From Streptomyces sp. DvalAA-43 (GTDB lineage Bacteria > Actinomycetota > Actinomycetes > Streptomycetales > Streptomycetaceae): a DNA stretch of 64,000 nucleotides. The position numbers were made by a program, and so were the translations under genes. The notes beneath the pieces were generated by a model. It was not told where the DNA came from. It worked only from the letters and a program-made list of their open reading frames with translations, and did no database searches. The stretch lies in assembly GCF_900091725.1 (NCBI RefSeq), contig NZ_FMBW01000066.1, positions 1-64,000 of the forward strand, read 5' to 3'. Shown piece after piece: positions 8,575 to 16,662 of the stretch. Every line of letters begins with the position of its first letter. The stretch's first letter is position 1.

Positions 8575-9563
8575 ACCACCGCCTCCCCTGGGGGCAGATG
8601 GGCAGGATGGCGGGCCGGCGGGTGCTGCTCGCCGTCCCCGTCCTGGCCGCCGTGACGTTCGGCGTCTTCGCCGTCGCCGCCGCCTCCCCCTTCGACCCGG
8701 TCAAGGCGTACGCGGGCACCGCAGGGCTCACCGCCTCGCAGGAGAACCTCGACCAGCTGCGGGCCAACCTCGGTGTCGACCGGCCGCTCGTGAGCCGCTG
8801 GTGGGACTGGCTGAGCTCGGCGCTCGGCGGCGACCTCGGCGACTCCACCGTGATGCGCCAGCCGGTCGCCGATGTCATCGGTGAACGCCTGGGCTGGTCC
8901 GTACTGCTCGCCACCGCCGCCTTCGCCGTCGCGGTGCTCCTCGGCACGGGCCTCGGCGTACTGGCCGCCCGCAGGCCCGGCCGTCTGCTCGACCGGTGCG
9001 TCAGCGCCGCCGCGTACACCCTCGAAGCCGCCCCGGCCTTCTGGCTCGGGCTGCTCGCCATCTGGTTCTTCGCCCTGGAACTCGGTCTCCTCCCGGCCGG
9101 CGGCCTCACCGACGCGGCCAGCGACACCGTCACCTTCGGGCAGGTCGCCGGCCATCTGGTGCTCCCCGCGGCCGTGCTCGGAATCTCCCAGCTGCCGTGG
9201 TTCTTCCTCTATGTGCGCCAGGGCGTCGCGGACGCGCTCGGCGAGGACCCGGTGCGCGGCGCCCGCGCCCGCGGACTGAGCGAACGCACCGTACTGCTCG
9301 GCCACGCCCTTCGCTCCGGAATGCTGCCGATGCTCACCCTCATCGGCTCCCGCGTCCCCGAACTCATCACCGGCGCCCTGCTCGTCGAGACGGTCTTCAG
9401 CTGGCCCGGCATCGCCGCCGCCACCGTGCAGGCCGCCACCTCCGTCGACTTCCCGCTGCTGGCCGCGCTCACGGTGCTGGCCACCGTGGCGGTCGTCCTC
9501 GGCAACCTCCTCTCCGATCTGCTGTACGCGCTCGCCGACCCGAGAGTGGGCTTCGATGGCTGA
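8571..9563 (+). CDS. Peptide/nickel ABC importer, permease 1 (DppB-like)
   Basis: A 330-residue membrane permease, the first of two in the importer. The GTG start at 8571 overlaps the stop of the binding-protein gene (GTGA), implying translational coupling; an ATG at 8598 is a weaker alternative. About six transmembrane segments are visible. The cytoplasmic EAA-type loop reads DALGEDPVRGARARGLSERTVLLGHALR, here in the DppB/OppB style that docks with the ATPases. It overlaps the next permease by 8 bases. Confidence 0.9.
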   Translation: MNHRLPWGQMGRMAGRRVLLAVPVLAAVTFGVFAVAAASPFDPVKAYAGTAGLTASQENLDQLRANLGVDRPLVSRWWDWLSSALGGDLGDSTVMRQPVADVIGERLGWSVLLATAAFAVAVLLGTGLGVLAARRPGRLLDRCVSAAAYTLEAAPAFWLGLLAIWFFALELGLLPAGGLTDAASDTVTFGQVAGHLVLPAAVLGISQLPWFFLYVRQGVADALGEDPVRGARARGLSERTVLLGHALRSGMLPMLTLIGSRVPELITGALLVETVFSWPGIAAATVQAATSVDFPLLAALTVLATVAVVLGNLLSDLLYALADPRVGFDG

Positions 9564-10413
9564 AACCGACTTCGGACCCGCGCGGCGCACCACCCGCCGC
9601 ATCCGTGTGACCGCTTCCGCCGGGATCGTCGCCGCTGTGCTGCTCGCGGTCCTGCTCGTGCCGCCGCTGGTCCAGCTCGACCAGCAGGCCGTCGACCTCG
9701 CGGCCAAGCTCCGGCCGCCCTCCTGGCAGCACCCGTTCGGCACCGACGACGTCGGGCGCGATCTGCTGCTGCGCTGCGTCTACGGGCTCCGTGTCTCGCT
9801 GCTCGTCGGCGTCGTCGCCGGGCTCACCGCGACCGTCATCGGGACCGCGGTCGGCGCACTCGCCGCGGCCTTCGGCGGCTGGACCGACCGCCTCGTCATG
9901 CGGCTGGTGGACACCTTCTCCTCCGTACCCCATCTGCTGCTCGGCATCTTCATCGTGGCCATGTTCCGGCCCGGCGTCGGCCCGGTGATCGTCTCCGTCG
10001 CGCTCACCCACTGGCTCTCGACGGCCAGGATCGTCCGTTCCGAAGTGCTGTCGCTGCGCTCGCGTCCGTTCATCGACGCGGCGATCTCCGGCGGCGCCTC
10101 ACGCGGGCGGGTCGTCGTGCGGCATCTGCTGCCCGCCGTGCTGCCGCAGGCGGGCCTGGCCGCCGTACTGATGGTGCCGCACGCGATGTGGCACGAGTCC
10201 GCGCTCTCCTTCCTGGGGCTCGGGCTGCCCACCCACCAGGCGAGCCTGGGCAATCTCGTGCAGACGGCGCGCGGTTCGCTCCTCGCCGGGGACTGGTGGC
10301 CGACGCTCTTCCCCGGCCTCTTCCTGGTCCTGCCGACCCTCGCGCTGGCGGGGCTCGCCGGTGCCTGGCGGGAGCGGATCAACCCGCGCCGCCGATCGGA
10401 GCTGATGCTGTGA
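9556..10413 (+). CDS. Peptide/nickel ABC importer, permease 2 (DppC-like)
   Basis: A 285-residue permease of the DppC/NikC type that would pair with the upstream permease to form the membrane channel. The periplasmic-side motif HPFGTDDVGRDLLLR near residue 57 is diagnostic for this subfamily, and an EAA-type loop lies near residues 160-190. It starts inside the preceding gene (8-base overlap) and ends by overlapping the GTG of the first ATPase. Confidence 0.9.
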   Translation: MAETDFGPARRTTRRIRVTASAGIVAAVLLAVLLVPPLVQLDQQAVDLAAKLRPPSWQHPFGTDDVGRDLLLRCVYGLRVSLLVGVVAGLTATVIGTAVGALAAAFGGWTDRLVMRLVDTFSSVPHLLLGIFIVAMFRPGVGPVIVSVALTHWLSTARIVRSEVLSLRSRPFIDAAISGGASRGRVVVRHLLPAVLPQAGLAAVLMVPHAMWHESALSFLGLGLPTHQASLGNLVQTARGSLLAGDWWPTLFPGLFLVLPTLALAGLAGAWRERINPRRRSELML

Positions 10414-11408
10414 AGACCGATGCGGTGACGACCGCCCCCGGCCCGAAGGCGCCGGTCCTCTCGGTACGCGGCCTCTCCGTGCGCTTCCGGATGCGCGGCG
10501 GGCGGCAGGTCGCCGCCGTCGCCGACGCGCACTTCGACCTCGCGGCGGGGGAGTGCCTGGCCCTGGTCGGCGAGAGCGGCTGCGGCAAATCCGTGCTGGC
10601 CTCGGCGCTGCTGGGACTGTTGCCCGGCAACGCGCGGACCTCGGGCTCGGCGCTGCTCGACGACGGCACCGACCTCCTCACCGCCGGTGAACGGAGCCTC
10701 GCCCGTACCGTGCGGGGCCGCCGCGTCGGACTCGTCCCGCAGAGCCCCGCCGCGCACCTCACCCCCGTCCGTACCGTGCGCGCCCAGCTGGAGGAGACCC
10801 TCCGCGAACTGACAGGCGCCCGCAGGCCCGCCCTGCGCCCCGCGGCCGAACGCGCCGCCGCCCGCGCCTCGTTCCCGGCCGGGCACCTCGACCGGTATCC
10901 GCACGAACTCTCCGGCGGTCTCGCCCAGCGGGCCGCGACCGCGCTCGCCCTGATCGGCGACGCACCCCTGCTCCTCGCCGACGAGCCCACCACGGGACTC
11001 GACCGCGAGCTGGTCGAGCGCACCGTCGACGAACTGCGTCGCCACACCGACGGCGGCCGGGCGCTGCTGATCATCACCCACGACCTCGCGGCGGCCGAAC
11101 GGATCGCCGACCGGGTCGCCGTGATGTACGCGGGCCGCATCGTCGAACTCGACGACGCCGAGCGGTTCTTCGGACGGCCCGGACCGCGCCACCCGTACGC
11201 GCGCGGCCTCCTCGACGCCCTGCCGGAGCGCGCCTTCGTGCCGATCCCCGGAATGCCGCCCGAGCTCGGAGCGCTGCCCGAGGGGTGCGCGTTCGCGGCC
11301 CGCTGCGACCGCGCCGACGAACTGTGTTCCGTACAGCCCCCGTTCGACGGCCGTCTCGCCTGCCGCCACGGTGCGCGGGCGGACGGGGAGGAGCCGGACC
11401 GTGCTTGA
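10410..11408 (+). CDS. Peptide/nickel ABC importer, ATPase 1 (DppD-like)
   Basis: A 332-residue ABC ATPase that powers the importer from the cytoplasmic face. Walker A is GESGCGKS near residue 53, Walker B LLLADEPTTGLD, and the signature is LSGGLAQR instead of the standard LSGGQ. The C-terminal tail has the Cys-containing oligopeptide/dipeptide extension (GCAFAARCDRADELC), which in homologs binds an iron-sulfur cluster or metal. The GTG start at 10410 overlaps the permease stop. Confidence 0.9.
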   Translation: MKTDAVTTAPGPKAPVLSVRGLSVRFRMRGGRQVAAVADAHFDLAAGECLALVGESGCGKSVLASALLGLLPGNARTSGSALLDDGTDLLTAGERSLARTVRGRRVGLVPQSPAAHLTPVRTVRAQLEETLRELTGARRPALRPAAERAAARASFPAGHLDRYPHELSGGLAQRAATALALIGDAPLLLADEPTTGLDRELVERTVDELRRHTDGGRALLIITHDLAAAERIADRVAVMYAGRIVELDDAERFFGRPGPRHPYARGLLDALPERAFVPIPGMPPELGALPEGCAFAARCDRADELCSVQPPFDGRLACRHGARADGEEPDRA

Positions 11409-12102
11409 ACTCACCCGCGTCACCGCCGGATACGACCGGCGCGAGCCCGTCGTCCGCGAGGTCTCGCTGAGCCTCGCGCCGGGGGAGTCCCTCGGACTGC
11501 TGGGCCCGAGCGGCTGCGGCAAGTCCACCCTGGCCAGGGTCGCGGCCCTGCTGCACCGCCCGTACGCGGGCACGGTCGTGCTCGACGGCGAACCGGTACG
11601 CGGCTGGCGGCACCGGGCCCCGCGTGCGCAACGCACCGCCGTCGGCGTCGTCTTCCAGCAGCCCCGGCTCTCCGCCGACCCTCGCCTCACGCTGCGCGAA
11701 CTCATCGCCCAGCCGCTGCGGGCGACCGGCCGCCGCGCGGAGGTGGCGGACCGGGTGGCCGCACTGGCACCGGCCGTAGGGCTCACGCCCGAACTGCTGG
11801 AGAGGCGTCCGCACGAGGTGAGCGACGGCCAGTTGCAGCGCGCCTGTCTGGCGAGGGCGCTGGTCCTGCGGCCGCGCTGGCTGATCTGCGACGAGATGAC
11901 GGCGATGCTCGACGCGTCGACGACCGCCGCACTGGTCGCGGTCGTCGAGTCCTACCGGAGGGAGTCCGGGGCCGGACTGCTGGCCGTGGGCCACGACCGG
12001 GTACTGCTGGAACGCTGGTGCGACCGCACGGTCGGCTGGCAGGAGTGCTCCGCGCCGGGCGCACCGCAGGAGGTCATGGGGCCGGGCGGACAGAGTTCCT
12101 GA
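11401..12102 (+). CDS. Peptide/nickel ABC importer, ATPase 2 (DppF-like, short)
   Basis: A 233-residue ABC ATPase, last of the five importer genes, starting with GTG 8 bases before the previous stop. Walker A is GPSGCGKST. The signature reads VSDGQLQR rather than LSGGQ, and Walker B reads LICDEMTAMLD, where Pro is replaced by Met. It also lacks the C-terminal oligopeptide extension that its partner has. With two unequal ATPases, one catalytic site of the dimer may be weakened. Convergent with the methyltransferase gene 40 bases away. Confidence 0.88.
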   Translation: MLELTRVTAGYDRREPVVREVSLSLAPGESLGLLGPSGCGKSTLARVAALLHRPYAGTVVLDGEPVRGWRHRAPRAQRTAVGVVFQQPRLSADPRLTLRELIAQPLRATGRRAEVADRVAALAPAVGLTPELLERRPHEVSDGQLQRACLARALVLRPRWLICDEMTAMLDASTTAALVAVVESYRRESGAGLLAVGHDRVLLERWCDRTVGWQECSAPGAPQEVMGPGGQSS

Positions 12103-12141
12103 CGACATGACGTTCGTGGTCGTGGGGCCGCCCGGTCGGCC

Positions 12142-12882
12142 TCAGACCGGCTTGCGCCAGACGGAGATGTGCTTCGGGGAATCCTGGGTGAACGGCGCAC
12201 CGTCCCAGTCCTCGACGCGACGCTCCAGTTCGAGCCCGGCGATCCGTGCCATCAGGTCGAGCTCCGCCGGCCAGGCGTACCGGTGCCGGGAGTCGCTGCG
12301 ACGGTAGCGGCTGTCGTCGCCGTCGGCGCTGAAGTGGTGCGAGACGAGGATCTGTTCCACCAGGTCGAAGGTGTCGAAGCCGAGATGCCGCTCGGAGATG
12401 TCGAACGGCACCGCGACCTGGCCGGGCGGCAGGAACCGCAGCGGTGGCACGCCCAACTCGATGACGAAGCGGCCGCCGGGCTCCAGATGACGCGCGGCAT
12501 TGCGGAAGCACTCGACCTGCTCGTCCTGGGTGAGCAGGTTCGTGATGGTGTTGTAGACGAGATAGACCAGGGCGAACTCGCCGGTGACGACGGTGGTGGC
12601 CATGTCCCCGATGGTGACCGGAAGCCTGGCCCCGTCGATCTTGCGCCGAAGCACCGCCGCCATGTGCTCGGACAGTTCGATGCCCACCACCGGCACGCCG
12701 CGTTCCCGGAGCGGGACGCCCACGCGGCCGGTCCCGATGGCGAACTCCAGTGCCCGGCCGTCCCCGGCGAGCTCGGCCAGGAAGGCGAGAGTCGGTCCGA
12801 GGACGGCGGCCGAGGACATCTCGGCCTCCCCGGCGTCGTAGCGGTCGGCGGTCGCGCGGGTCCACAGCTCACTGCTCGTCAC
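12142..12882 (-). CDS. SAM-dependent class I methyltransferase
   Basis: A 246-residue methyltransferase of the Methyltransf_25/ubiE-like type. Motif I reads LEFAIGTGRVGVPL near residue 44, followed by GIELSEHMAAVLRRK, where the acidic residue contacts the SAM ribose. The start is uncertain: GTG 12882 gives the expected N-terminus, and an in-frame ATG at 12924 would add 14 residues; neither has a strong ribosome site. It stands alone, convergent with the peptide importer and divergent from the secreted lectin-like gene. The substrate is unknown. Confidence 0.8.
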   Translation of the reverse strand: MTSSELWTRATADRYDAGEAEMSSAAVLGPTLAFLAELAGDGRALEFAIGTGRVGVPLRERGVPVVGIELSEHMAAVLRRKIDGARLPVTIGDMATTVVTGEFALVYLVYNTITNLLTQDEQVECFRNAARHLEPGGRFVIELGVPPLRFLPPGQVAVPFDISERHLGFDTFDLVEQILVSHHFSADGDDSRYRRSDSRHRYAWPAELDLMARIAGLELERRVEDWDGAPFTQDSPKHISVWRKPV

Positions 12883-13051
12883 GGACGAGCACTCTGCCGG
12901 ACGCCGAGGGGGATGTCGACACATTTACGGGGCGGGTGCCGCGAGGAAGCATCCCGGAGCCGTGGGGGTCCGGGTTGTTCTCGACGTCACTATCATTGAC
13001 GAGTTCATGACCATGGGGCGGTCATCCGTCCGTCCGGACAAGGAGTGGGAC

Positions 13052-14167
13052 ATGCACCGAGCACGCGCCACCGTCGTGGTGGTGATCCTCGCCGTCGCGG
13101 CCTGCCTGGGCCTGGCGGGGCCGTCCGTCGCGGCCGGCCAGACCCCGGGTTCGTACAGCAACTACACGTTCCCGGCCGGGACGAACGCCCTCGACGAAGT
13201 CACCTTCGGGACGACCGTCCAGTCCGACCCCGGCCGCGCGAACGTCTTCTGGTCCCACCAGTTCGGCTTCACCAACGGCGTCGGCGGCTATATCGGCATG
13301 CAGCGCAACCGCGCGGGCGGCGGCCTGTTCCTCTTCTCGCTCTGGGACTCCACCGGAGGCAGGCCGGGAAGCACCGGCACCTACTGCCAGACGTTCGCCG
13401 AGGGCGGCACCGGCTACACCTGCCGGCTCGGTGAGCGCTTCACCGCCGGGCACCACTACCGCTTCCGCATCGCACCCGACGCGACGGACGGCTGGTACCG
13501 GGCCACGGTCACCGATGCCACGGCGGGCACCTCGTTCGTCCTCGGCAGCCTGCAGACCGGCACCGGCGCCAAGGTCGCCACCGGCGGAATGGTCGACTGG
13601 GTCGAGTACTTCGACTGGAACAACAACGCCGCGACCTGCGCCGACTCGCCCTATTCCAAGGCCTTCCTCGACCTGCCCAGCGGCACGGCGGGCGGCACGG
13701 CCGTCACCGCGGCCCTCGGCTCCACCAGCGTGAGCGGCACCTGTTCCAGCGGCGCCAGGGTCAGCGGCCAGGGCGGCGGCAGCGTGCACGAGGACGGCAT
13801 CGGCAACTCCTCGTCCGGATCCCTCACCGGCATCGGCGGCGCCTGTGCCGACATCCCCGGCGGCACCACCGGCACGCGGCTCGACCTCTGGAGCTGCGAC
13901 GGCGGCAACAACCAGAACTGGGTGCGGGCCGTCGACGGCACGATCCGTGCGCAGTTCCAGTGCATGACCGTGAGCGGCAGCACCGTACGGACCGCCGTCT
14001 GCGACGGCTCGGCCGCCCAGCAGTGGCGTACCGACGGAGCGGCCCTGGTCAACCCCGGAACCGGGCAGTGCCTCGACGCCTACGGGGGCGGCAGCGCCGA
14101 CGGCACCCCGCTCGGCATCTACACCTGCACCGGCAACGCCAACCAGCGCTGGACCCTCCCGGCCTGA
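13052..14167 (+). CDS. Secreted DUF3472-like protein with C-terminal ricin-type lectin domain
   Basis: A 371-residue secreted protein. ATG 13052 follows AAGGAG, and residues 1-27 are a clear signal peptide ending PSVAAG. The N-terminal ~210 residues form a compact beta-rich domain beginning SNYTFPAGTNALDEVTFG. It resembles the DUF3472 type, which I recall only loosely. A C-terminal ricin B (beta-trefoil) carbohydrate-binding domain follows, with QxW-type repeats NQNW, QQW and NQRW. It probably binds a polysaccharide outside the cell; no catalytic residues can be assigned. A hairpin terminator follows. Confidence 0.8.
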   Translation: MHRARATVVVVILAVAACLGLAGPSVAAGQTPGSYSNYTFPAGTNALDEVTFGTTVQSDPGRANVFWSHQFGFTNGVGGYIGMQRNRAGGGLFLFSLWDSTGGRPGSTGTYCQTFAEGGTGYTCRLGERFTAGHHYRFRIAPDATDGWYRATVTDATAGTSFVLGSLQTGTGAKVATGGMVDWVEYFDWNNNAATCADSPYSKAFLDLPSGTAGGTAVTAALGSTSVSGTCSSGARVSGQGGGSVHEDGIGNSSSGSLTGIGGACADIPGGTTGTRLDLWSCDGGNNQNWVRAVDGTIRAQFQCMTVSGSTVRTAVCDGSAAQQWRTDGAALVNPGTGQCLDAYGGGSADGTPLGIYTCTGNANQRWTLPA

Positions 14168-14183
14168 CCGGGGGAACGGCAGT

Positions 14184-14233
14184 CGACGGGCGGACGACGA
14201 CCGGATCAACTCTTGTGCGGCGTCCGCCCGTTG
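14184..14233 (+). terminator. Hairpin terminator after the ricin-domain gene
   Basis: An 11-bp perfect stem, ACGGGCGGACG with its complement at 14221-14231, extends to 13 bp with one G-T pair and has a 24-base loop. It begins 17 bases after the stop codon. Confidence 0.6.
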
Positions 14234-14301
14234 CGGCCGTCACCGTCGCATACTCGGTCGCGTCCACCCGTCCGGTCCCTCATTCGCTCCCGGGAGAATC
14301 C

Positions 14302-15204
14302 ATGGCGTTCCCGAACCGCCGAAGCGTCGTCACCACCGCGCTCGCCACCGCGGCCGCAGGCGCGTTCCTGTCCCCGCGAACGGCCACCGCCTCCGAACGG
14401 CCCGCGGTCCACCACCGTCCGCGGGCGCTGCGCAGGGCCCACGCGCACAACGACTACCTGCACACGCGCCCCCTGTACGACGCGCTCGGGCACGGCTTCA
14501 CCAGCGTCGAGGCCGACATCTTCCTGGTGGACGGCGAACTGCTGGTCGCCCACGAGGCCACCGACCTCGACCCCGCCCGCACCCTGGCCTCGCTCTACCT
14601 CGACCCGCTGCTGGCCAGGGTCCGGGCCAACCACGGCAGGGTCCACCCCGGCTACCACGACCCCGTCCAGCTGCTGATCGACATCAAGACGGACGGAGCC
14701 GCGGCCTACCTCGAACTCGACCGGCAGCTCCGGCACTACCGGCGGATGCTGACGTCGTACCACCACGGCCGGGTGCGGCCCGGCGCGATCACCCCGGTCA
14801 TCTCCGGCGACCGGGCCGCCCGCGCCCCGATGGAGGCGCAGCACACCCGGTACGCCTTCTACGACGGCCGCCCCGAGGACCTCGGAACCGCGGCCACCGC
14901 CTCGTTCGTCCCGCTCATCAGCAGCAGCTGGAGCGACGACTTCAGCTGGCTGGGGGCGGGCCCCTTCCCCGCCGCCGAGCGGGAGAAGCTGCGCGCGCTC
15001 GTCGCCACGGCCCACCGCGGCGGCCGGCGCGTCCGCTTCTGGGCCACGCCGGACGCGCCGGGGCCGGAGCGGGACGCGGTCTGGACGGAGCTGCTGGCCG
15101 CCGGGGTCGACCACCTCAACACCGACGACCTGGCGGGCCTCGAACGCTTCCTGCGCACCCATGACCGGGACGCCCGGACCGGGGCCGCCCACCCCCGCGG
15201 CTGA
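14302..15204 (+). CDS. Secreted GDPD/PI-PLC-like phosphodiesterase
   Basis: A 300-residue protein with a Tat-like leader (RRSVVTTALATAAAGAF) and a TIM-barrel of the PI-PLC/glycerophosphodiester phosphodiesterase superfamily. Family features are RRAHAHNDYLHTRPLYDAL near residue 48 (catalytic-type His) and VEADIFLVDGELLVAH near residue 72, with the acidic metal ligands and second His. It would hydrolyse phosphodiester bonds of lipid headgroups or similar molecules outside the cell; the substrate is not determined. ATG 14302 follows GGGAGA. Confidence 0.82.
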   Translation: MAFPNRRSVVTTALATAAAGAFLSPRTATASERPAVHHRPRALRRAHAHNDYLHTRPLYDALGHGFTSVEADIFLVDGELLVAHEATDLDPARTLASLYLDPLLARVRANHGRVHPGYHDPVQLLIDIKTDGAAAYLELDRQLRHYRRMLTSYHHGRVRPGAITPVISGDRAARAPMEAQHTRYAFYDGRPEDLGTAATASFVPLISSSWSDDFSWLGAGPFPAAEREKLRALVATAHRGGRRVRFWATPDAPGPERDAVWTELLAAGVDHLNTDDLAGLERFLRTHDRDARTGAAHPRG

Positions 15205-15337
15205 CCGGACCCACCGCCCCGAGCATGACAGCCAGTCAACACCCGGATGGCGGACACGCCAGTGCGCCGGATGGCTCCTCCGCTACGCCACACTGGCGGC
15301 CGAATGCCGCATTCCGGCGCGGCGGAGGAGGTTGGCC

Positions 15338-15532
15338 ATGGCCATTTCGATCTCACTGGTGCTGCTTCTGCTGATCCTGGCGGTGATCTACCTCCGCAAC
15401 GGAGGGCTGAAGCTCTCGCACGCGCTGGTCTGCGCGATGCTCGGGTTCTTCCTCGCGGGTACGAGCATGGCACCGACCATCCAGGACGGCCTGGCCGCCA
15501 CCGCCGACGTCGTCAGCAGCCTCAACCCCTGA
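15338..15532 (+). CDS. Small conserved membrane protein (64 aa)
   Basis: A 64-residue protein with a strong GGAGGAG ribosome site 7 bases before ATG 15338. It has two hydrophobic segments, residues 2-19 and about 30-47, separated by a short basic loop (YLRNGGLKLSH). I recognise it only as a type of small hypothetical membrane protein found in streptomycetes; its function is unknown. It could be a phage-shock or plasmid-transfer-like small membrane protein, but nothing in it decides that. It sits alone between two hairpins. Confidence 0.7.
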   Translation: MAISISLVLLLLILAVIYLRNGGLKLSHALVCAMLGFFLAGTSMAPTIQDGLAATADVVSSLNP

Positions 15533-15537
15533 CCCGG

Positions 15538-15566
15538 CGCGGGACGCGGGCCCACCACGTCCCGCG
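15538..15566. terminator. Terminator between the small membrane protein and the DUF779 gene
   Basis: A 9-bp perfect stem (CGCGGGACG with its complement) with an 11-base loop between convergent genes; it could act in both directions. Confidence 0.55.
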
Positions 15567-15580
15567 ATCCGGGTGACGGA

Positions 15581-15952
15581 TCAGCTCCCGTCCGGGTCGG
15601 CCAGCCGGGAGCGGATCAGGAACCGCACCCCCTCCGGGGCCTCCAGCGAGAACCCACTGCCCCGCCCCGCCACCACGTCGACGATCAGCCGGGTGTGCGA
15701 CCACACCTCGAACTGGCTCCGAGACATCCAGAACGGGATGCGCTCCGCCACCCCGTCCACGTCGAGCGAGGCCAGCAGCACATCGGAGCCACCGGTACGG
15801 AACTCGCCGTCCTGGTAGCACATGGGCGCGCTGCCGTCGCAGCAGCCGCCCGACTGGTGGAACATCAGCGGACCGTGGACCCGCCGGAGCCGGCGCAGCA
15901 GCTCCGCGGCCGCGGGGGTGAGCTCCACCGGCGCTGCCTGTGCCCCGCTCAT
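15581..15952 (-). CDS. DUF779 family protein
   Basis: A 123-residue small cytoplasmic protein of the DUF779 family, recognised by HQSGGCCDGSAPMCY near residue 33. That cysteine-rich motif looks suited to metal binding. Its ATG at 15952 overlaps the stop of the response-regulator gene (ATGA), so it is the third, co-translated gene of the two-component operon. DUF779 genes usually sit beside aldehyde dehydrogenase genes; here none is near. Function is unknown; a sensory accessory or metal-dependent role is a guess from context. Confidence 0.85.
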   Translation of the reverse strand: MSGAQAAPVELTPAAAELLRRLRRVHGPLMFHQSGGCCDGSAPMCYQDGEFRTGGSDVLLASLDVDGVAERIPFWMSRSQFEVWSHTRLIVDVVAGRGSGFSLEAPEGVRFLIRSRLADPDGS

Positions 15953-16662
15953 CGCAGCGGCTCCGGACGGAGACCGGCCCACGCGTAACGGTGTTCGGGG
16001 CGGCCCGTGTCGCCGTACTTGAGGCTGAGACTGATGCGGCCCGCGCCCTCCAGGTACTTGAGGTAGCGCTGGGCGGTGGAGCGGCTGAGGCCCGCCCGCG
16101 CGGCGACGTCGTGCGCGGACAGCGGCCCCTCGGCCGCCGAGAGGACATGGCGGATGACATCCGCGGTGGGCGCGGAATGCCCCTTGGGCAGCCCGGCCGC
16201 GGGGCCGGCCTCCGCGGTGCGAAGGGCCGCGAAGATCTGGTCGACCTGCTCCTGCCCGGCCTCGCCCCGGCCGCCGCCCACGCCTTCGAGCGTCCGGCGC
16301 AGCGCCGCGTAGCTCTCCAGCTTGGACCGCAGACCGCTGAAGCTGAACGGCTTGACCAGGTACTGCAGCGCCCCGTACCGCATGGCGGTCCGGACGGTCG
16401 ACACATCGCGGGCCGCGGTCACCATGATCACATCGGCCGGGTGGCCGCGCTGGCGCAGCCGCCGTACCAGCGTCAGCCCCGTCTCGTCCGGCAGATAGTG
16501 ATCGAGCAGGACGAGGTCGACATGGTCGCGCTCCAGGAAGGACAGTGCCTGAGCGGCGGTGTGCGCACGGGAGACGACCCGGAAGCCGGGCACCTTGGCC
16601 ACGTACGCGGCATTGATCTCGGCGACCCGGAAATCGTCGTCCACCACCAGGACATCGATCAT
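15949..16662 (-). CDS. CitB/DcuR-type response regulator
   Basis: A 237-residue response regulator of the citrate/C4-dicarboxylate family. The receiver domain begins MIDVLVVDDDFRVAE with the acidic pocket, and the phospho-accepting Asp lies in VLLDHYLPDETG near residue 54. The C-terminal half has a winged-helix-type DNA-binding segment, LSAHDVAARAGLSRSTAQR. It is translationally coupled on both sides: its ATG overlaps the kinase stop and its stop overlaps the DUF779 start. The likely target is the divergent importer operon starting at 18476. Confidence 0.92.
   Translation of the reverse strand: MIDVLVVDDDFRVAEINAAYVAKVPGFRVVSRAHTAAQALSFLERDHVDLVLLDHYLPDETGLTLVRRLRQRGHPADVIMVTAARDVSTVRTAMRYGALQYLVKPFSFSGLRSKLESYAALRRTLEGVGGGRGEAGQEQVDQIFAALRTAEAGPAAGLPKGHSAPTADVIRHVLSAAEGPLSAHDVAARAGLSRSTAQRYLKYLEGAGRISLSLKYGDTGRPEHRYAWAGLRPEPLR

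Noticed and set aside
12120..12141. Hairpin GGCCG/CGGCC between the peptide importer and the methyltransferase
   Set aside because: The stem is only five bases and such stems are common in this GC-rich DNA, so no terminator is called.
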